Shown: in pieces, positions 1 through 5,653 of the stretch
Position numbering within the stretch: the first letter of the stretch is position 1
Layout: every line of letters begins with the position of its first letter
DNA from: a bacterium
GTDB lineage: Bacteria > Desulfobacterota > GWC2-55-46 > S146-80 > JALXFI01
Assembly: GCA_027069035.1 (NCBI GenBank)
Contig: JALXFI010000183.1
Coordinates: 1-6,254, forward strand
Direction: 5' to 3'
Length of the DNA: 6,254 bases
The notes under the pieces: generated by a model
Seen by the model: only the letters and a program-made list of their open reading frames with translations
The model's database searches: none
Told to the model about the DNA's origin: nothing
Made by a program: the position numbers and the translations under genes

Positions 1-15
1 GTATCAAACTTCTTG

Positions 16-36
16 CAAAACCGACAATCGGTTTTG
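16..36 (-). terminator. Hairpin after ubiB, candidate end of the operon
   Basis: CAAAACCGA (16-24) and TCGGTTTTG (28-36) form a perfect 9-bp inverted repeat with a 3-nt loop. It begins 7 nt past the ubiB stop codon on the minus strand. The ascending arm ends in a short T-run (GGTTTTG) but no long U-tract follows, so it is an imperfect intrinsic terminator. It might instead protect the 3' end of the mRNA or act for a convergent gene beyond the window edge. Confidence 0.5.
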
Positions 37-43
37 ATAAAGA

Positions 44-1720
44 CTACTTTCTCCTTTTTCTGAAAAAAACAAACAGGGCCGTAAAAGATATCACCACAGC
101 GACGATATATCCTGCCCAGCCAAAAAACGACCGGATTGAAAAACCTTGCACCCCGCTGCCGTATATAATAAGCACTGAAGAAGAGAGAAATAAGGCAAAG
201 ACCGTCAATCCAAGAAAGATACGATTACCAACATTATTAATACCCTTGACTATCTCATCAAGTCGGTAATGCTCAAAACCAAGCCTCAATTCGGAACTTA
301 TGGCTTTATCCATAAAGGTATGAACCTTTTTAGGGATACCCACTGCAACTTCCGATATTTCAGAAAGCACACCTTTCCCTTTTTCAACGGCTCTCTTTGG
401 AGAGAGCCTCTCTTTCGTCATCCAGCGATAAATAACAGGCCTTGCGATCTCCCATGCATTTAATTCGGGGTAAAGCTGCCTTCCTACCCCCTCAACTATT
501 ACCATCGATTTTTGGAGCAGAAGCAGGTCAGGCTGAAGCCTCATCTCAAATCTTCTTGCAGTCTTAAGAAGCCTGAGCAGAAGAGCGGATATATCTATAC
601 TTTCAAGGGGTTTACCAAATATTGGTTCCCCAATTATACGCAAGGCATCTTCAAATTCACTTATATTTATATCTTTAGATATAAGACCCATCTCTTTGTG
701 AATGAGCGCCATTTCATAATAATCTCTTCTTACAAGTGAATAAAGCATACGAGCAAGGTATCTTCTTAAAGTATCATCTACTCTTCCGGTTATTCCAAAA
801 TCGAGATATATTATCGAGCCGTCTCTTCCGGCAAAGATATTCCCGGGATGAAGGTCGGCATGGAAAAAGCCAAAGTAAAGGACCTGTTTTAAGAATGCCC
901 TCAGGGCATTTTCTGCAATAATCTTGGCATCAAGACCAAGCGACCTTATCTTATCCACCTCATCAACAGGGACACCTTCTATCCTTTCAAGGGTTAAAAC
1001 CTGCGTTGTGGTATGTTCCCAGTAAACTCTGGGTATGTACACTGTAGGGTCTTCTTTAAAGATGTTGTAGAATCGGACAGCATTTGTCCCCTCTGCATTA
1101 AAATCCTGCTCTTTGTGTATTACCCTTGCAAACTCATCCACCGCCTCTTTCGGTCTGTATCTGCGCGCTGCGGGCACATACCTTTCAAGGAGTCCTGCAA
1201 TTGTGTACATCACAGATATATCAGAATCTATTGTTTCCTCAATCCCCGGTCTTTTAACCTTTACCGCAACATTGGTCCCATCTTTAAGCGTTGCAAAATG
1301 CACCTGAGCTATTGATGCGGATGCAACCGGTATCTCATCAAAGTCAAGAAATTTATCCTTTAAATCCGCTTTCAGTTCATTTTGAATAACCTTTTTAACC
1401 GTCTCAAACGGGAATGACGGCACCTTGTCCTGAAGCTTCTTTAACTCCTCCACATACTCGAAAGGCAATATATCCGCCCTTATACTGAGTATCTGACCAA
1501 GTTTAATAAAGCTTGGACCAAGTTCTTCAAGCACAAGCCTTATCCTTACAGGCGCAGGCAGTTCCTGTTTCTTTCGAAAGAAGAACACTTTGTTTATAAG
1601 GGTAAAGAGAGGGAAAACCTTGAGGCTCGCAACCCAGTCATTGAAACCATACCTTACAAGCACCCTTAATATCATGTTGAGTCTTTTTATGTTGCTGTAT
1701 GTTCTGCCTCTGAATGCCAT
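44..1720 (-). CDS. ubiB: UbiB/ABC1 (AarF) family atypical protein kinase, quinone biosynthesis accessory
   Basis: UbiB is an atypical kinase/ATPase of the ABC1/ADCK/Coq8 family that supports ubiquinone synthesis at the inner membrane, probably by helping to handle the lipid intermediates. Numbering from a TTG two codons upstream of the chosen start, the hallmarks in order are KLGQ (75-78, the family's KxGQ motif), the alanine/serine-rich loop VASASIAQVH (134-143), the nucleotide-binding Lys in VAVKVK (156), EQDFNAEGTNA (206-216), the catalytic-loop motif HADLHPGN (289-296) and metal-binding DFG (309-311). Two hydrophobic C-terminal segments (about 503-523 and 535-555) followed by a basic tail match the membrane anchor of E. 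coli UbiB (546 aa), so the 558-aa protein looks full length. The ATG at 1720 is preferred because AAAGG lies 6 nt upstream; TTG at 1726 is the alternative. It is the last gene of the ubiG-U-V unit. ABC1 kinases also have roles outside quinone synthesis, but these neighbours favour UbiB. Confidence 0.93.
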   Translation of the reverse strand: MAFRGRTYSNIKRLNMILRVLVRYGFNDWVASLKVFPLFTLINKVFFFRKKQELPAPVRIRLVLEELGPSFIKLGQILSIRADILPFEYVEELKKLQDKVPSFPFETVKKVIQNELKADLKDKFLDFDEIPVASASIAQVHFATLKDGTNVAVKVKRPGIEETIDSDISVMYTIAGLLERYVPAARRYRPKEAVDEFARVIHKEQDFNAEGTNAVRFYNIFKEDPTVYIPRVYWEHTTTQVLTLERIEGVPVDEVDKIRSLGLDAKIIAENALRAFLKQVLYFGFFHADLHPGNIFAGRDGSIIYLDFGITGRVDDTLRRYLARMLYSLVRRDYYEMALIHKEMGLISKDINISEFEDALRIIGEPIFGKPLESIDISALLLRLLKTARRFEMRLQPDLLLLQKSMVIVEGVGRQLYPELNAWEIARPVIYRWMTKERLSPKRAVEKGKGVLSEISEVAVGIPKKVHTFMDKAISSELRLGFEHYRLDEIVKGINNVGNRIFLGLTVFALFLSSSVLIIYGSGVQGFSIRSFFGWAGYIVAVVISFTALFVFFRKRRK

Positions 1721-1726
1721 AATCAA

Positions 1727-1731
1727 CCTTT
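1727..1731 (-). promoter_or_regulatory. Ribosome binding site of ubiB
   Basis: AAAGG on the minus strand sits 6 nt before the ATG at 1720. It directly abuts the alternative TTG at 1726, which could not use it. This is the reason for choosing the ATG. A second purine run, AAGGGG, lies farther upstream and would suit the TTG at about 6 nt spacing, so the choice is not absolute. Confidence 0.5.
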
Positions 1732-1738
1732 ATTCCCC

Positions 1739-2095
1739 TTATTTTTCAAGGGCCTCTATTCTATCCTTAAGCTCCTCAACCATCCGCCTTGTATCTAATG
1801 TAAGCTTTTCTATAACATCTGCCCGCTCTTCCCTTACCACCTCAAATTTATCCAATATATTACCTACTATCTCTACTATTGCATTTTCAACCCTTTTACC
1901 GGCGTTGTCCGCCGCCTTAATACCGCTACGCACTATCTTAATGCCTTCTTCCACAAGCCTGTTCTCTATCGCCTCTCTTGGAGAAAGCCCGTGACTTGCC
2001 TTTTCACCCTCCTTTACAAGCAGGTCGACCGCTTTATCGGCCTTAACAAAAATCCCTTTTGCAATCAATAACATCTCCTGTATCAAATCCGGCAT
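1739..2095 (-). CDS. Phasin-like small helical protein encoded between ubiV and ubiB
   Basis: A 118-aa protein without cysteines, signal peptide or membrane segment. It is highly charged and almost entirely helix-forming. The N-terminal third (1-35) is amphipathic, a loop holds HGLSPREAIE (about 35-44), a middle helix (48-80) follows, and the last ~35 residues (83-117) look like a coiled coil ending in RIEALEK. This resembles the short phasin / polyhydroxyalkanoate-granule-associated (PhaF/PhaI-like) group. Phasins coat lipid-like granules, but no PHA synthase is in the window. It starts with ATG, with GGAGGG 4 nt upstream, 37 nt after the ubiV stop and about 18 nt before ubiB, so it is very probably cotranscribed with the quinone genes. 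Inference: it may act as a lipid-interface accessory factor of UbiB or the Ubi complex, as the small coiled-coil protein UbiK and the SCP2 protein UbiJ do in gamma-proteobacteria. Sequence homology to UbiK is not evident. The family call is fairly sure; the role is not. Confidence 0.75.
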   Translation of the reverse strand: MPDLIQEMLLIAKGIFVKADKAVDLLVKEGEKASHGLSPREAIENRLVEEGIKIVRSGIKAADNAGKRVENAIVEIVGNILDKFEVVREERADVIEKLTLDTRRMVEELKDRIEALEK

Positions 2096-2099
2096 ATAA

Positions 2100-2105
2100 C
2101 CCTCC
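2100..2105 (-). promoter_or_regulatory. Strong ribosome binding site of the phasin-like gene
   Basis: GGAGGG on the minus strand lies 4 nt before the ATG at 2095. It is among the best Shine-Dalgarno matches in the operon, which suggests this small protein is translated efficiently on its own rather than only by coupling to ubiV. Confidence 0.65.
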
Positions 2106-2132
2106 GATTAATGTTTTGATTTTTAAAAAAAC

Positions 2133-3041
2133 TTATCCTGTAGCCCTCCGATACTCTTTGCCAGCTATCCCGTGATACCAGCCGTTACAGAGGCCACCTT
2201 CATTATCCGATGTAACGGCCTCAACTCCCTCTTCATGCCCTATTTCCCCTTTTACCATCTTTCTGAAAGTATCAACAATCTTTGATGTTCCCCTGTACTG
2301 AGGAGATATCCTCAGTGCCGTAACGCCTATCTTTTTTAAATCATCAACAAACTCTATAAGCGTATACGTAAGGGCGCTTAAGACAGATGTCCCGTTTACT
2401 GTAAATACAGGCTCTCCTTTTAGAGTTTTAACAACCATTCCATCCGGAAAGTCACTACAGTGATAACGGCATGAAGATTTGTTAAGGTCGTATGCCCTTG
2501 AGGTGTAACATCTCCATGAAAATGCAAGGGGTATCTTTCCATGAACAAAGACCTCACCTTCTACGCCTGTATTCACAATATTGTACGCAATAGAGTCTCT
2601 TGAAAGTTCAACAGGGAAAACAACCCGTTTTACACCATACTTGTTTAAAAGTTCGATACTTGGAACGTTATATGATGTTATATGAGGGCCGGCTACAATC
2701 TCCTTATTGGCGTAAGTCTTGCTCCCCTTGTTTAACGTCATATTGAAAACCGACATATCATTTGCCTCAACTAAAAAAGGAAGATTCAATGCGCCTCTAA
2801 CAAGAGAGAGTTCTTCTTCATCGGTAACTACGGCAAGCGTGGATACAACAATCTCCTTGCCCGTATCCATGAGCCTTTTACCCACCGCCTCTATATCGTT
2901 AAACCCGAGACCCTTTCTTTTTGCACAGATTACCTCTCCAATATAGACCCTGTCAACGGGCATATCTGCAACTTCATCATAAAAGCGGAGTATCTCTTCC
3001 CTTTTCCAGTCAAAAAGTATGGGTCCAAGCGTTAACTGCAT
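2133..3041 (-). CDS. ubiV: UbiV, iron-sulfur U32-family subunit for O2-independent ubiquinone hydroxylation
   Basis: UbiV (formerly YhbV) pairs with UbiU to hydroxylate the quinone ring without oxygen; each subunit holds a [4Fe-4S] cluster. In E. coli UbiV the ligands are C39, C180, C193 and C197. Starting from the ATG at 3041 this 302-aa protein has C39 (in GEVICAKR), C178, C191 and C195, so the 13- and 4-residue steps between the last three are identical. The opening MQLTLGP also aligns with the E. coli N-terminus (MKYSLGP). A longer reading from TTG at 3065 would add 8 residues and overlap ubiU by 23 nt. It has AAGGTGG about 11 nt upstream but spoils the family alignment, so ATG 3041 is preferred. 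That ATG begins 1 nt after the ubiU stop and has only an A-rich stretch before it, suggesting translational coupling. The C-terminus also carries a family-like GLCNGWYHG segment. A plain U32 protease/collagenase annotation would be misleading here. Confidence 0.93.
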   Translation of the reverse strand: MQLTLGPILFDWKREEILRFYDEVADMPVDRVYIGEVICAKRKGLGFNDIEAVGKRLMDTGKEIVVSTLAVVTDEEELSLVRGALNLPFLVEANDMSVFNMTLNKGSKTYANKEIVAGPHITSYNVPSIELLNKYGVKRVVFPVELSRDSIAYNIVNTGVEGEVFVHGKIPLAFSWRCYTSRAYDLNKSSCRYHCSDFPDGMVVKTLKGEPVFTVNGTSVLSALTYTLIEFVDDLKKIGVTALRISPQYRGTSKIVDTFRKMVKGEIGHEEGVEAVTSDNEGGLCNGWYHGIAGKEYRRATG

Positions 3042-3042
3042 T

Positions 3043-4044
3043 TTATTTTTCAAGATAACATCCAAAGGTCAATTTTCCACCTTCAAAATTGGCATTTGTT
3101 CGGTCAAGCCATTCCTGTTTCATAACAAAATCCTGAGGATTTCTGTAATAAGAATCTACAACCTCTCTTACCACACTTGTGACCGTCCCCACATATGCCT
3201 TTGTCCTTTGTCTGCCTTCTATCTTAAGGGCATCTACCCCCGCATCTATAAGTCGGGGGATAAGCTCTATAACGTTCAATGATTCGGGTTCTTCCATTAT
3301 ATACTCTTTTCTGCCGTCAGGCCTTACATACCTGCCCTTACAGGAGGTTGGATACGGTGATGTCTCCGCGGGGCCCAGATCGTTTAAAACCGTATCGTTT
3401 AAGGTGATCTTCATGCGTTCGCCTTCGTTTATAAACCTCACAAAGCGTGACGGAGAACACGCCCCGTCCGTATTGGTAGATGAGCCTGTTATAAAGGATG
3501 ATAAGTAGCACCTGCCTTCGATATTTATACATAATCCGCCAAGGACAAAGACTTCTATTTCAACATCGGTTCTTTCCTTAATCATCTTCATCTCATCTAT
3601 TGTAAGGACTCTCGGGAGCACGACCCTTTTTATTCCAAACTCCCTTTTATAGAAATTTATGCTTTCATAGTTTGAGGCGCTGGCCTGAACGCTTAAATGT
3701 ATGTTGATGTCCGGGTAAGTCTCCCTTGCATATTTCATGATACCTATATTGCCGATAATAACAGCATCCACATCTGCATCCACCGCCTTATCAACAGCAC
3801 TGAACCATTGAGGATAACTATCCATCTGGGGAAAGGTGTTTATTGCGATATAGACTTTTTTTCCTTTAATGTGAGCATACTCTATGCCGCGAACCAGAGT
3901 TTCATAGGTAAAATTAAGACCTTCAAAATTTCTCGCATTTGTGGCGTCGTTAAAACTCGCATAAACCACATCGGCGCCATTATCCACAGCAACCCTTAGA
4001 GATGCAAGATTTCCTGCAGGAGAAACTATCTCTATCTTTTTCAT
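3043..4044 (-). CDS. ubiU: UbiU, iron-sulfur U32-family subunit for O2-independent ubiquinone hydroxylation
   Basis: UbiU (formerly YhbU) forms a heterodimer with UbiV that carries out the oxygen-independent ring hydroxylations of ubiquinone synthesis in proteobacteria. The 333-aa protein is colinear with E. coli UbiU (331 aa). It has an N-terminal (ElV)SPAGN strand, the NARNFEGLNFT segment (37-46), VQASASN (119-125), VVLPRVL (141-147), LCINIEGRCYLSS (171-183), GACSPSRFVR (194-203), YPTSCKGRY (231-239) and KIEGRQR (274-280). Four cysteines, C172, C179, C196 and C235, sit at spacings 7, 17 and 39, exactly those of the E. coli [4Fe-4S] ligands C169, C176, C193 and C232. An additional C329 is near the C-terminus. 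Its ATG overlaps the ubiG stop in an ATGA, and ubiV follows after 1 nt, so the three are translated from one message. Other U32 proteins (RlhA, TrhP) modify RNA, but the ligand spacing and neighbours exclude them. Confidence 0.95.
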   Translation of the reverse strand: MKKIEIVSPAGNLASLRVAVDNGADVVYASFNDATNARNFEGLNFTYETLVRGIEYAHIKGKKVYIAINTFPQMDSYPQWFSAVDKAVDADVDAVIIGNIGIMKYARETYPDINIHLSVQASASNYESINFYKREFGIKRVVLPRVLTIDEMKMIKERTDVEIEVFVLGGLCINIEGRCYLSSFITGSSTNTDGACSPSRFVRFINEGERMKITLNDTVLNDLGPAETSPYPTSCKGRYVRPDGRKEYIMEEPESLNVIELIPRLIDAGVDALKIEGRQRTKAYVGTVTSVVREVVDSYYRNPQDFVMKQEWLDRTNANFEGGKLTFGCYLEK

Positions 4045-4715
4045 TTCTTTACACCATATCCAATATAGTTTATAGATATGTCATTCGATATTTTAAACTT
4101 CCAACTTATGGGGTCTAAACTCATCCCTTTTATCTCTTCAACTTCAATCAAGTTATCCCTTAAAAGTCTCACAAGACGGCTTGGTTTTATGAACCTATCG
4201 AATTTATGCACACCTTTTGGTATCATGCCGAGCAGGTTTTCTGCAATGCATATGGCAAATATCTTTGACTTAAGGGTTTTGTTTATTGTACTAAAAAAGA
4301 AATGCCCGCCCTTTTTAAGAAGGCCTGCCGCATCTGCAATTATTACAGAAAGGTCATCCGCATGCTCAAGTATCTCTGAACATACTACGGCATCAAAAGG
4401 TTTCTGCCTCTTCTTTATGAGTTCTCCTGCAGATATATTAATATAAGATATCCTCAGCTTGTTTTCTTTTGCGTGTTCCTTTGCCGCATCTATCGCATTT
4501 TTTGAAAGGTCAATGCCGGTAACAACAGCGCCTGCTTTTGCAAACTCTTCAGCAAGTATCCCTCCGCCACATCCTATATCAAGGACTCTTTTACCGCTTA
4601 GCCCCTGCGCCTTGTCTGAAAAATACTTAAAACGCAATGGTGTTATCTTATGGAGAGCGACAAACTTACCCTCGCTTTTCCACCACTCATCAATTGAGAC
4701 ATCAAAAAAATTCAC
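4041..4715 (-). CDS. ubiG: UbiG, SAM-dependent O-methyltransferase of ubiquinone biosynthesis
   Basis: UbiG transfers methyl groups from S-adenosylmethionine to hydroxyls on the polyprenylated ring; in E. coli it performs both O-methylations. The 224-aa class I methyltransferase shows the SAM-binding motif VLDIGCGGG (44-52), the acidic end of strand 2 in GIDLS (D69), the post-motif EILEH (114-118), GGHFFFSTIN (136-145) and the UbiG-typical MIPKGVHKFDRFIKP (164-178). The N-terminal WWKSEGKFVALHKITPLR (11-28) matches the E. coli WWDLEGEF...INPLR region. The extreme N-terminus is about 15 residues shorter than E. coli UbiG (240 aa). No ATG, GTG or TTG was found in frame upstream of the GTG start, which follows AGGGGG by 4 nt. 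It is the first gene of the unit and overlaps ubiU by 4 nt. A generic methyltransferase is the alternative, but the UbiG-specific blocks and UbiUV partners make UbiG firm. Confidence 0.93.
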   Translation of the reverse strand: MNFFDVSIDEWWKSEGKFVALHKITPLRFKYFSDKAQGLSGKRVLDIGCGGGILAEEFAKAGAVVTGIDLSKNAIDAAKEHAKENKLRISYINISAGELIKKRQKPFDAVVCSEILEHADDLSVIIADAAGLLKKGGHFFFSTINKTLKSKIFAICIAENLLGMIPKGVHKFDRFIKPSRLVRLLRDNLIEVEEIKGMSLDPISWKFKISNDISINYIGYGVKK

Positions 4716-4719
4716 CGAT

Positions 4720-4725
4720 CCCCCT
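4720..4725 (-). promoter_or_regulatory. Ribosome binding site fixing the GTG start of ubiG
   Basis: AGGGGG on the minus strand is followed by ATCG and the GTG at 4715. It is the only good Shine-Dalgarno match in the leader and supports the GTG start. Confidence 0.65.
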
Positions 4726-4799
4726 GTCAGATTCCAACCAAAGAAAGCACAAACAAAAAAAGGCCTGAAGCCATATATAAAAGATAATAATCCTAAATG

Positions 4800-4829
4800 A
4801 GAATATTACGGAATGGCTTAAAATGTCAA
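4800..4829 (-). promoter_or_regulatory. Candidate sigma70-type promoter of the ubiG-U-V-phasin-ubiB operon
   Basis: On the minus strand a perfect TTGACA (-35, 4829-4824) is followed after 18 nt by TATTCT (-10, 4805-4800; 4 of 6 consensus positions). Transcription would begin near 4793, leaving a leader of about 78 nt before ubiG. The -35 box starts just past the stem-loop that ends the upstream fmdB gene, as expected for an independent transcription unit. No binding site for a specific regulator, such as an FNR-like TTGAT-N4-ATCAA, is visible next to it. Confidence 0.5.
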
Positions 4830-4872
4830 GACAAGAAGGTCACCCAAAAACCTATCTCTGTTTTTGGGTGAC
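4830..4872 (-). terminator. Perfect 12-bp stem-loop between fmdB-like gene and ubiG
   Basis: GTCACCCAAAAA (4839-4850) and TTTTTGGGTGAC (4861-4872) are exact reverse complements around a 10-nt loop. On the minus strand the stem begins about 60 nt after the fmdB-like stop codon and is followed by a pyrimidine-rich tail (CTTCTTGTCTT), consistent with termination of that transcript before the ubi promoter. On the plus strand the following bases are purine-rich, so termination there is unlikely. Confidence 0.65.
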
Positions 4873-4934
4873 AGCAGTGGAAAGTCAGATACTATAACTA
4901 CTTAACACCAAAAGGATAAAAGCAATTCAATGCA

Positions 4935-5423
4935 TTACATCTCATAAAGTGTCTCATCAACTTGAGGTTCAAGGTTTTTCCGGGTCTTTTTTGTCTTGGT
5001 TTCCTCCAAGAAAGGTTCTTCTTCTGAGAGCAGATCGCCCATCTCTTCTTCTATCCTGTCCGGGTCCTCTCCGCGTTCCATTCTTGCAATAGCTTCTTCC
5101 ATTTGAGGTCCCAGCTTCAGACCGGCGGCATCGGAGAGCTTTCGCATAAGGTTTGCCGCCTGGCGGGGGTCATCTTCATTGATCTTGTCGGCCTCCCCTG
5201 CAAGCATCGACATAGCCTTCTCCATCCTTGCCTCGTCTATTGGAGGCATATCGCCGTCAACCTCCCCTCTGTCCTTTGACGGAGTTGCAAAAACAGACAT
5301 CTGAGATATTAATTTTACATCCTTGCATTTTGGGCATTTGGGCGTTTTCTTGGTATTTACAGATCTTGAAAAAAAATTGTATATGGTATTGCACTTGCTA
5401 CAGTAAAATTCGTATATGGGCAT
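4935..5423 (-). CDS. FmdB-type zinc-ribbon protein with long acidic helical tail
   Basis: A 162-aa protein with an N-terminal FmdB/CxxC regulatory-type zinc ribbon. MPIYEFYC opens the protein, and the four metal-ligand cysteines C8, C11, C30 and C33 form CX2C-X18-CX2C. The rest (about 45-162) is far longer than in minimal FmdB proteins (usually 60-110 aa). It is acidic and helical, with an AANLMRKLSDAAGLKLGPQM stretch (89-108), an ERGEDPDRIEEEMGDLL stretch (116-132) and a lysine-rich patch (143-149) before the end. The ATG at 5423 is chosen because the family starts at MPIYEF and GGGGG lies 5 nt upstream; the GTG four codons earlier has no such site. FmdB was first noted as a putative regulator next to formamidase genes, but the molecular role of this family is not settled. 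The gene is alone in its unit, upstream of the ubi operon, and bounded by a terminator. A function is not proposed. Confidence 0.85.
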   Translation of the reverse strand: MPIYEFYCSKCNTIYNFFSRSVNTKKTPKCPKCKDVKLISQMSVFATPSKDRGEVDGDMPPIDEARMEKAMSMLAGEADKINEDDPRQAANLMRKLSDAAGLKLGPQMEEAIARMERGEDPDRIEEEMGDLLSEEEPFLEETKTKKTRKNLEPQVDETLYEM

Positions 5424-5428
5424 GGCAA

Positions 5429-5435
5429 CCCCCAC
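5429..5435 (-). promoter_or_regulatory. Ribosome binding site deciding the fmdB-like start
   Basis: GTGGGGG on the minus strand, with its GGGGG 5 nt from the ATG at 5423, contains the alternative GTG codon itself. The purine run therefore works for the ATG and not for the GTG. Confidence 0.5.
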
Positions 5436-5471
5436 TCGGCTTTATGGTTCCGTAAAAACTGTTCATTTATT

Positions 5472-5499
5472 TGTATATTCTTAATGATTTTAAAATCAA
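5472..5499 (-). promoter_or_regulatory. Candidate promoter of the fmdB-like gene
   Basis: On the minus strand TTGATT (5499-5494) and TATACA (5477-5472) are 16 nt apart, each matching 4 of 6 consensus bases. The -10 box is about 48 nt before the ATG. The surrounding DNA is very AT-rich, so chance matches are common. The -35 box lies within a 14-bp palindrome (5485-5498). Confidence 0.3.
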
Positions 5500-5520
5500 A
5501 ATCAAGTGAATTTTAAATTC
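5485..5520. repeat. Two AT-rich palindromes in the divergent intergenic region
   Basis: TGATTTTAAAATCA (5485-5498) is a perfect 14-bp palindrome. GAATTTTAAATTC (5508-5520) is a second, 13-bp one with a single central base. Their centres are about 22-23 bp apart, close to two helical turns. The first overlaps the candidate -35 box of the fmdB-like gene. They could be a paired operator site or a by-product of AT-rich composition. Confidence 0.35.
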
Positions 5521-5548
5521 CAAAAAAAAATTTAATTGTTTTAATTGA

Positions 5549-5582
5549 TTGACACTTATAACATCATCATTTAGCATATAAT
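5549..5582 (+). promoter_or_regulatory. Candidate promoter of fxsA
   Basis: A perfect TTGACA (5549-5554) is followed 17 nt later by TAGCAT (5572-5577; 4 of 6). A perfect TATAAT lies at 5577-5582, but 22 nt from the TTGACA, which is too far for standard pairing. One of these two -10 elements is probably used. The leader to the GTG start would be about 65-70 nt. Confidence 0.5.
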
Positions 5583-5588
5583 AATAAA

Positions 5589-5613
5589 AAAGGGCTTTGT
5601 GCAAAATCCCTTT
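5589..5613. other. Small stem-loop in the fxsA leader
   Basis: AAAGGG (5589-5594) pairs with CCCTTT (5608-5613), with a possible inner TTT/AAA pairing. Read on the minus strand, the stem is followed directly by TTT and ATTATTAT, so it resembles a weak intrinsic terminator for antisense transcripts. On the plus strand it would lie at the 5' end of the fxsA message. With only three G-C pairs the call is tentative. Confidence 0.3.
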
Positions 5614-5653
5614 ACAAAACGAATCCTATTAAACAATAAGAAACGGGGCAAAG

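Noticed and set aside
1590..1994. 134-codon plus-strand reading frame across the ubiB/phasin junction
   Set aside because: It lies antisense to two well-supported genes, has a serine/leucine-rich low-complexity composition typical of a reverse-strand shadow, and has no ribosome binding site or recognisable domain.
2133..4044. Annotating the two U32 proteins as collagenase-like peptidases
   Set aside because: The family name is historical. The cysteine spacing matches the iron-sulfur ligands of UbiU and UbiV, and the ubiG and ubiB neighbours point to quinone synthesis.
4754..4785. Attenuator in the ubiG leader: GGC-TTCAG-GCC followed by a T7 run on the minus strand
   Set aside because: The contiguous stem is only 3 bp before a mismatch, too weak for an intrinsic terminator. 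No competing antiterminator or leader peptide was found.
5531..5547. TTTAATTG direct repeat with 9-bp period upstream of the fxsA -35 box
   Set aside because: There are only two copies in a very AT-rich stretch, which is readily explained by composition.
5424..5653. Possible small gene or RNA in the divergent intergenic region
   Set aside because: No reading frame with a ribosome binding site and no tRNA-like or riboswitch-like fold was recognised. The region is AT-rich promoter DNA.
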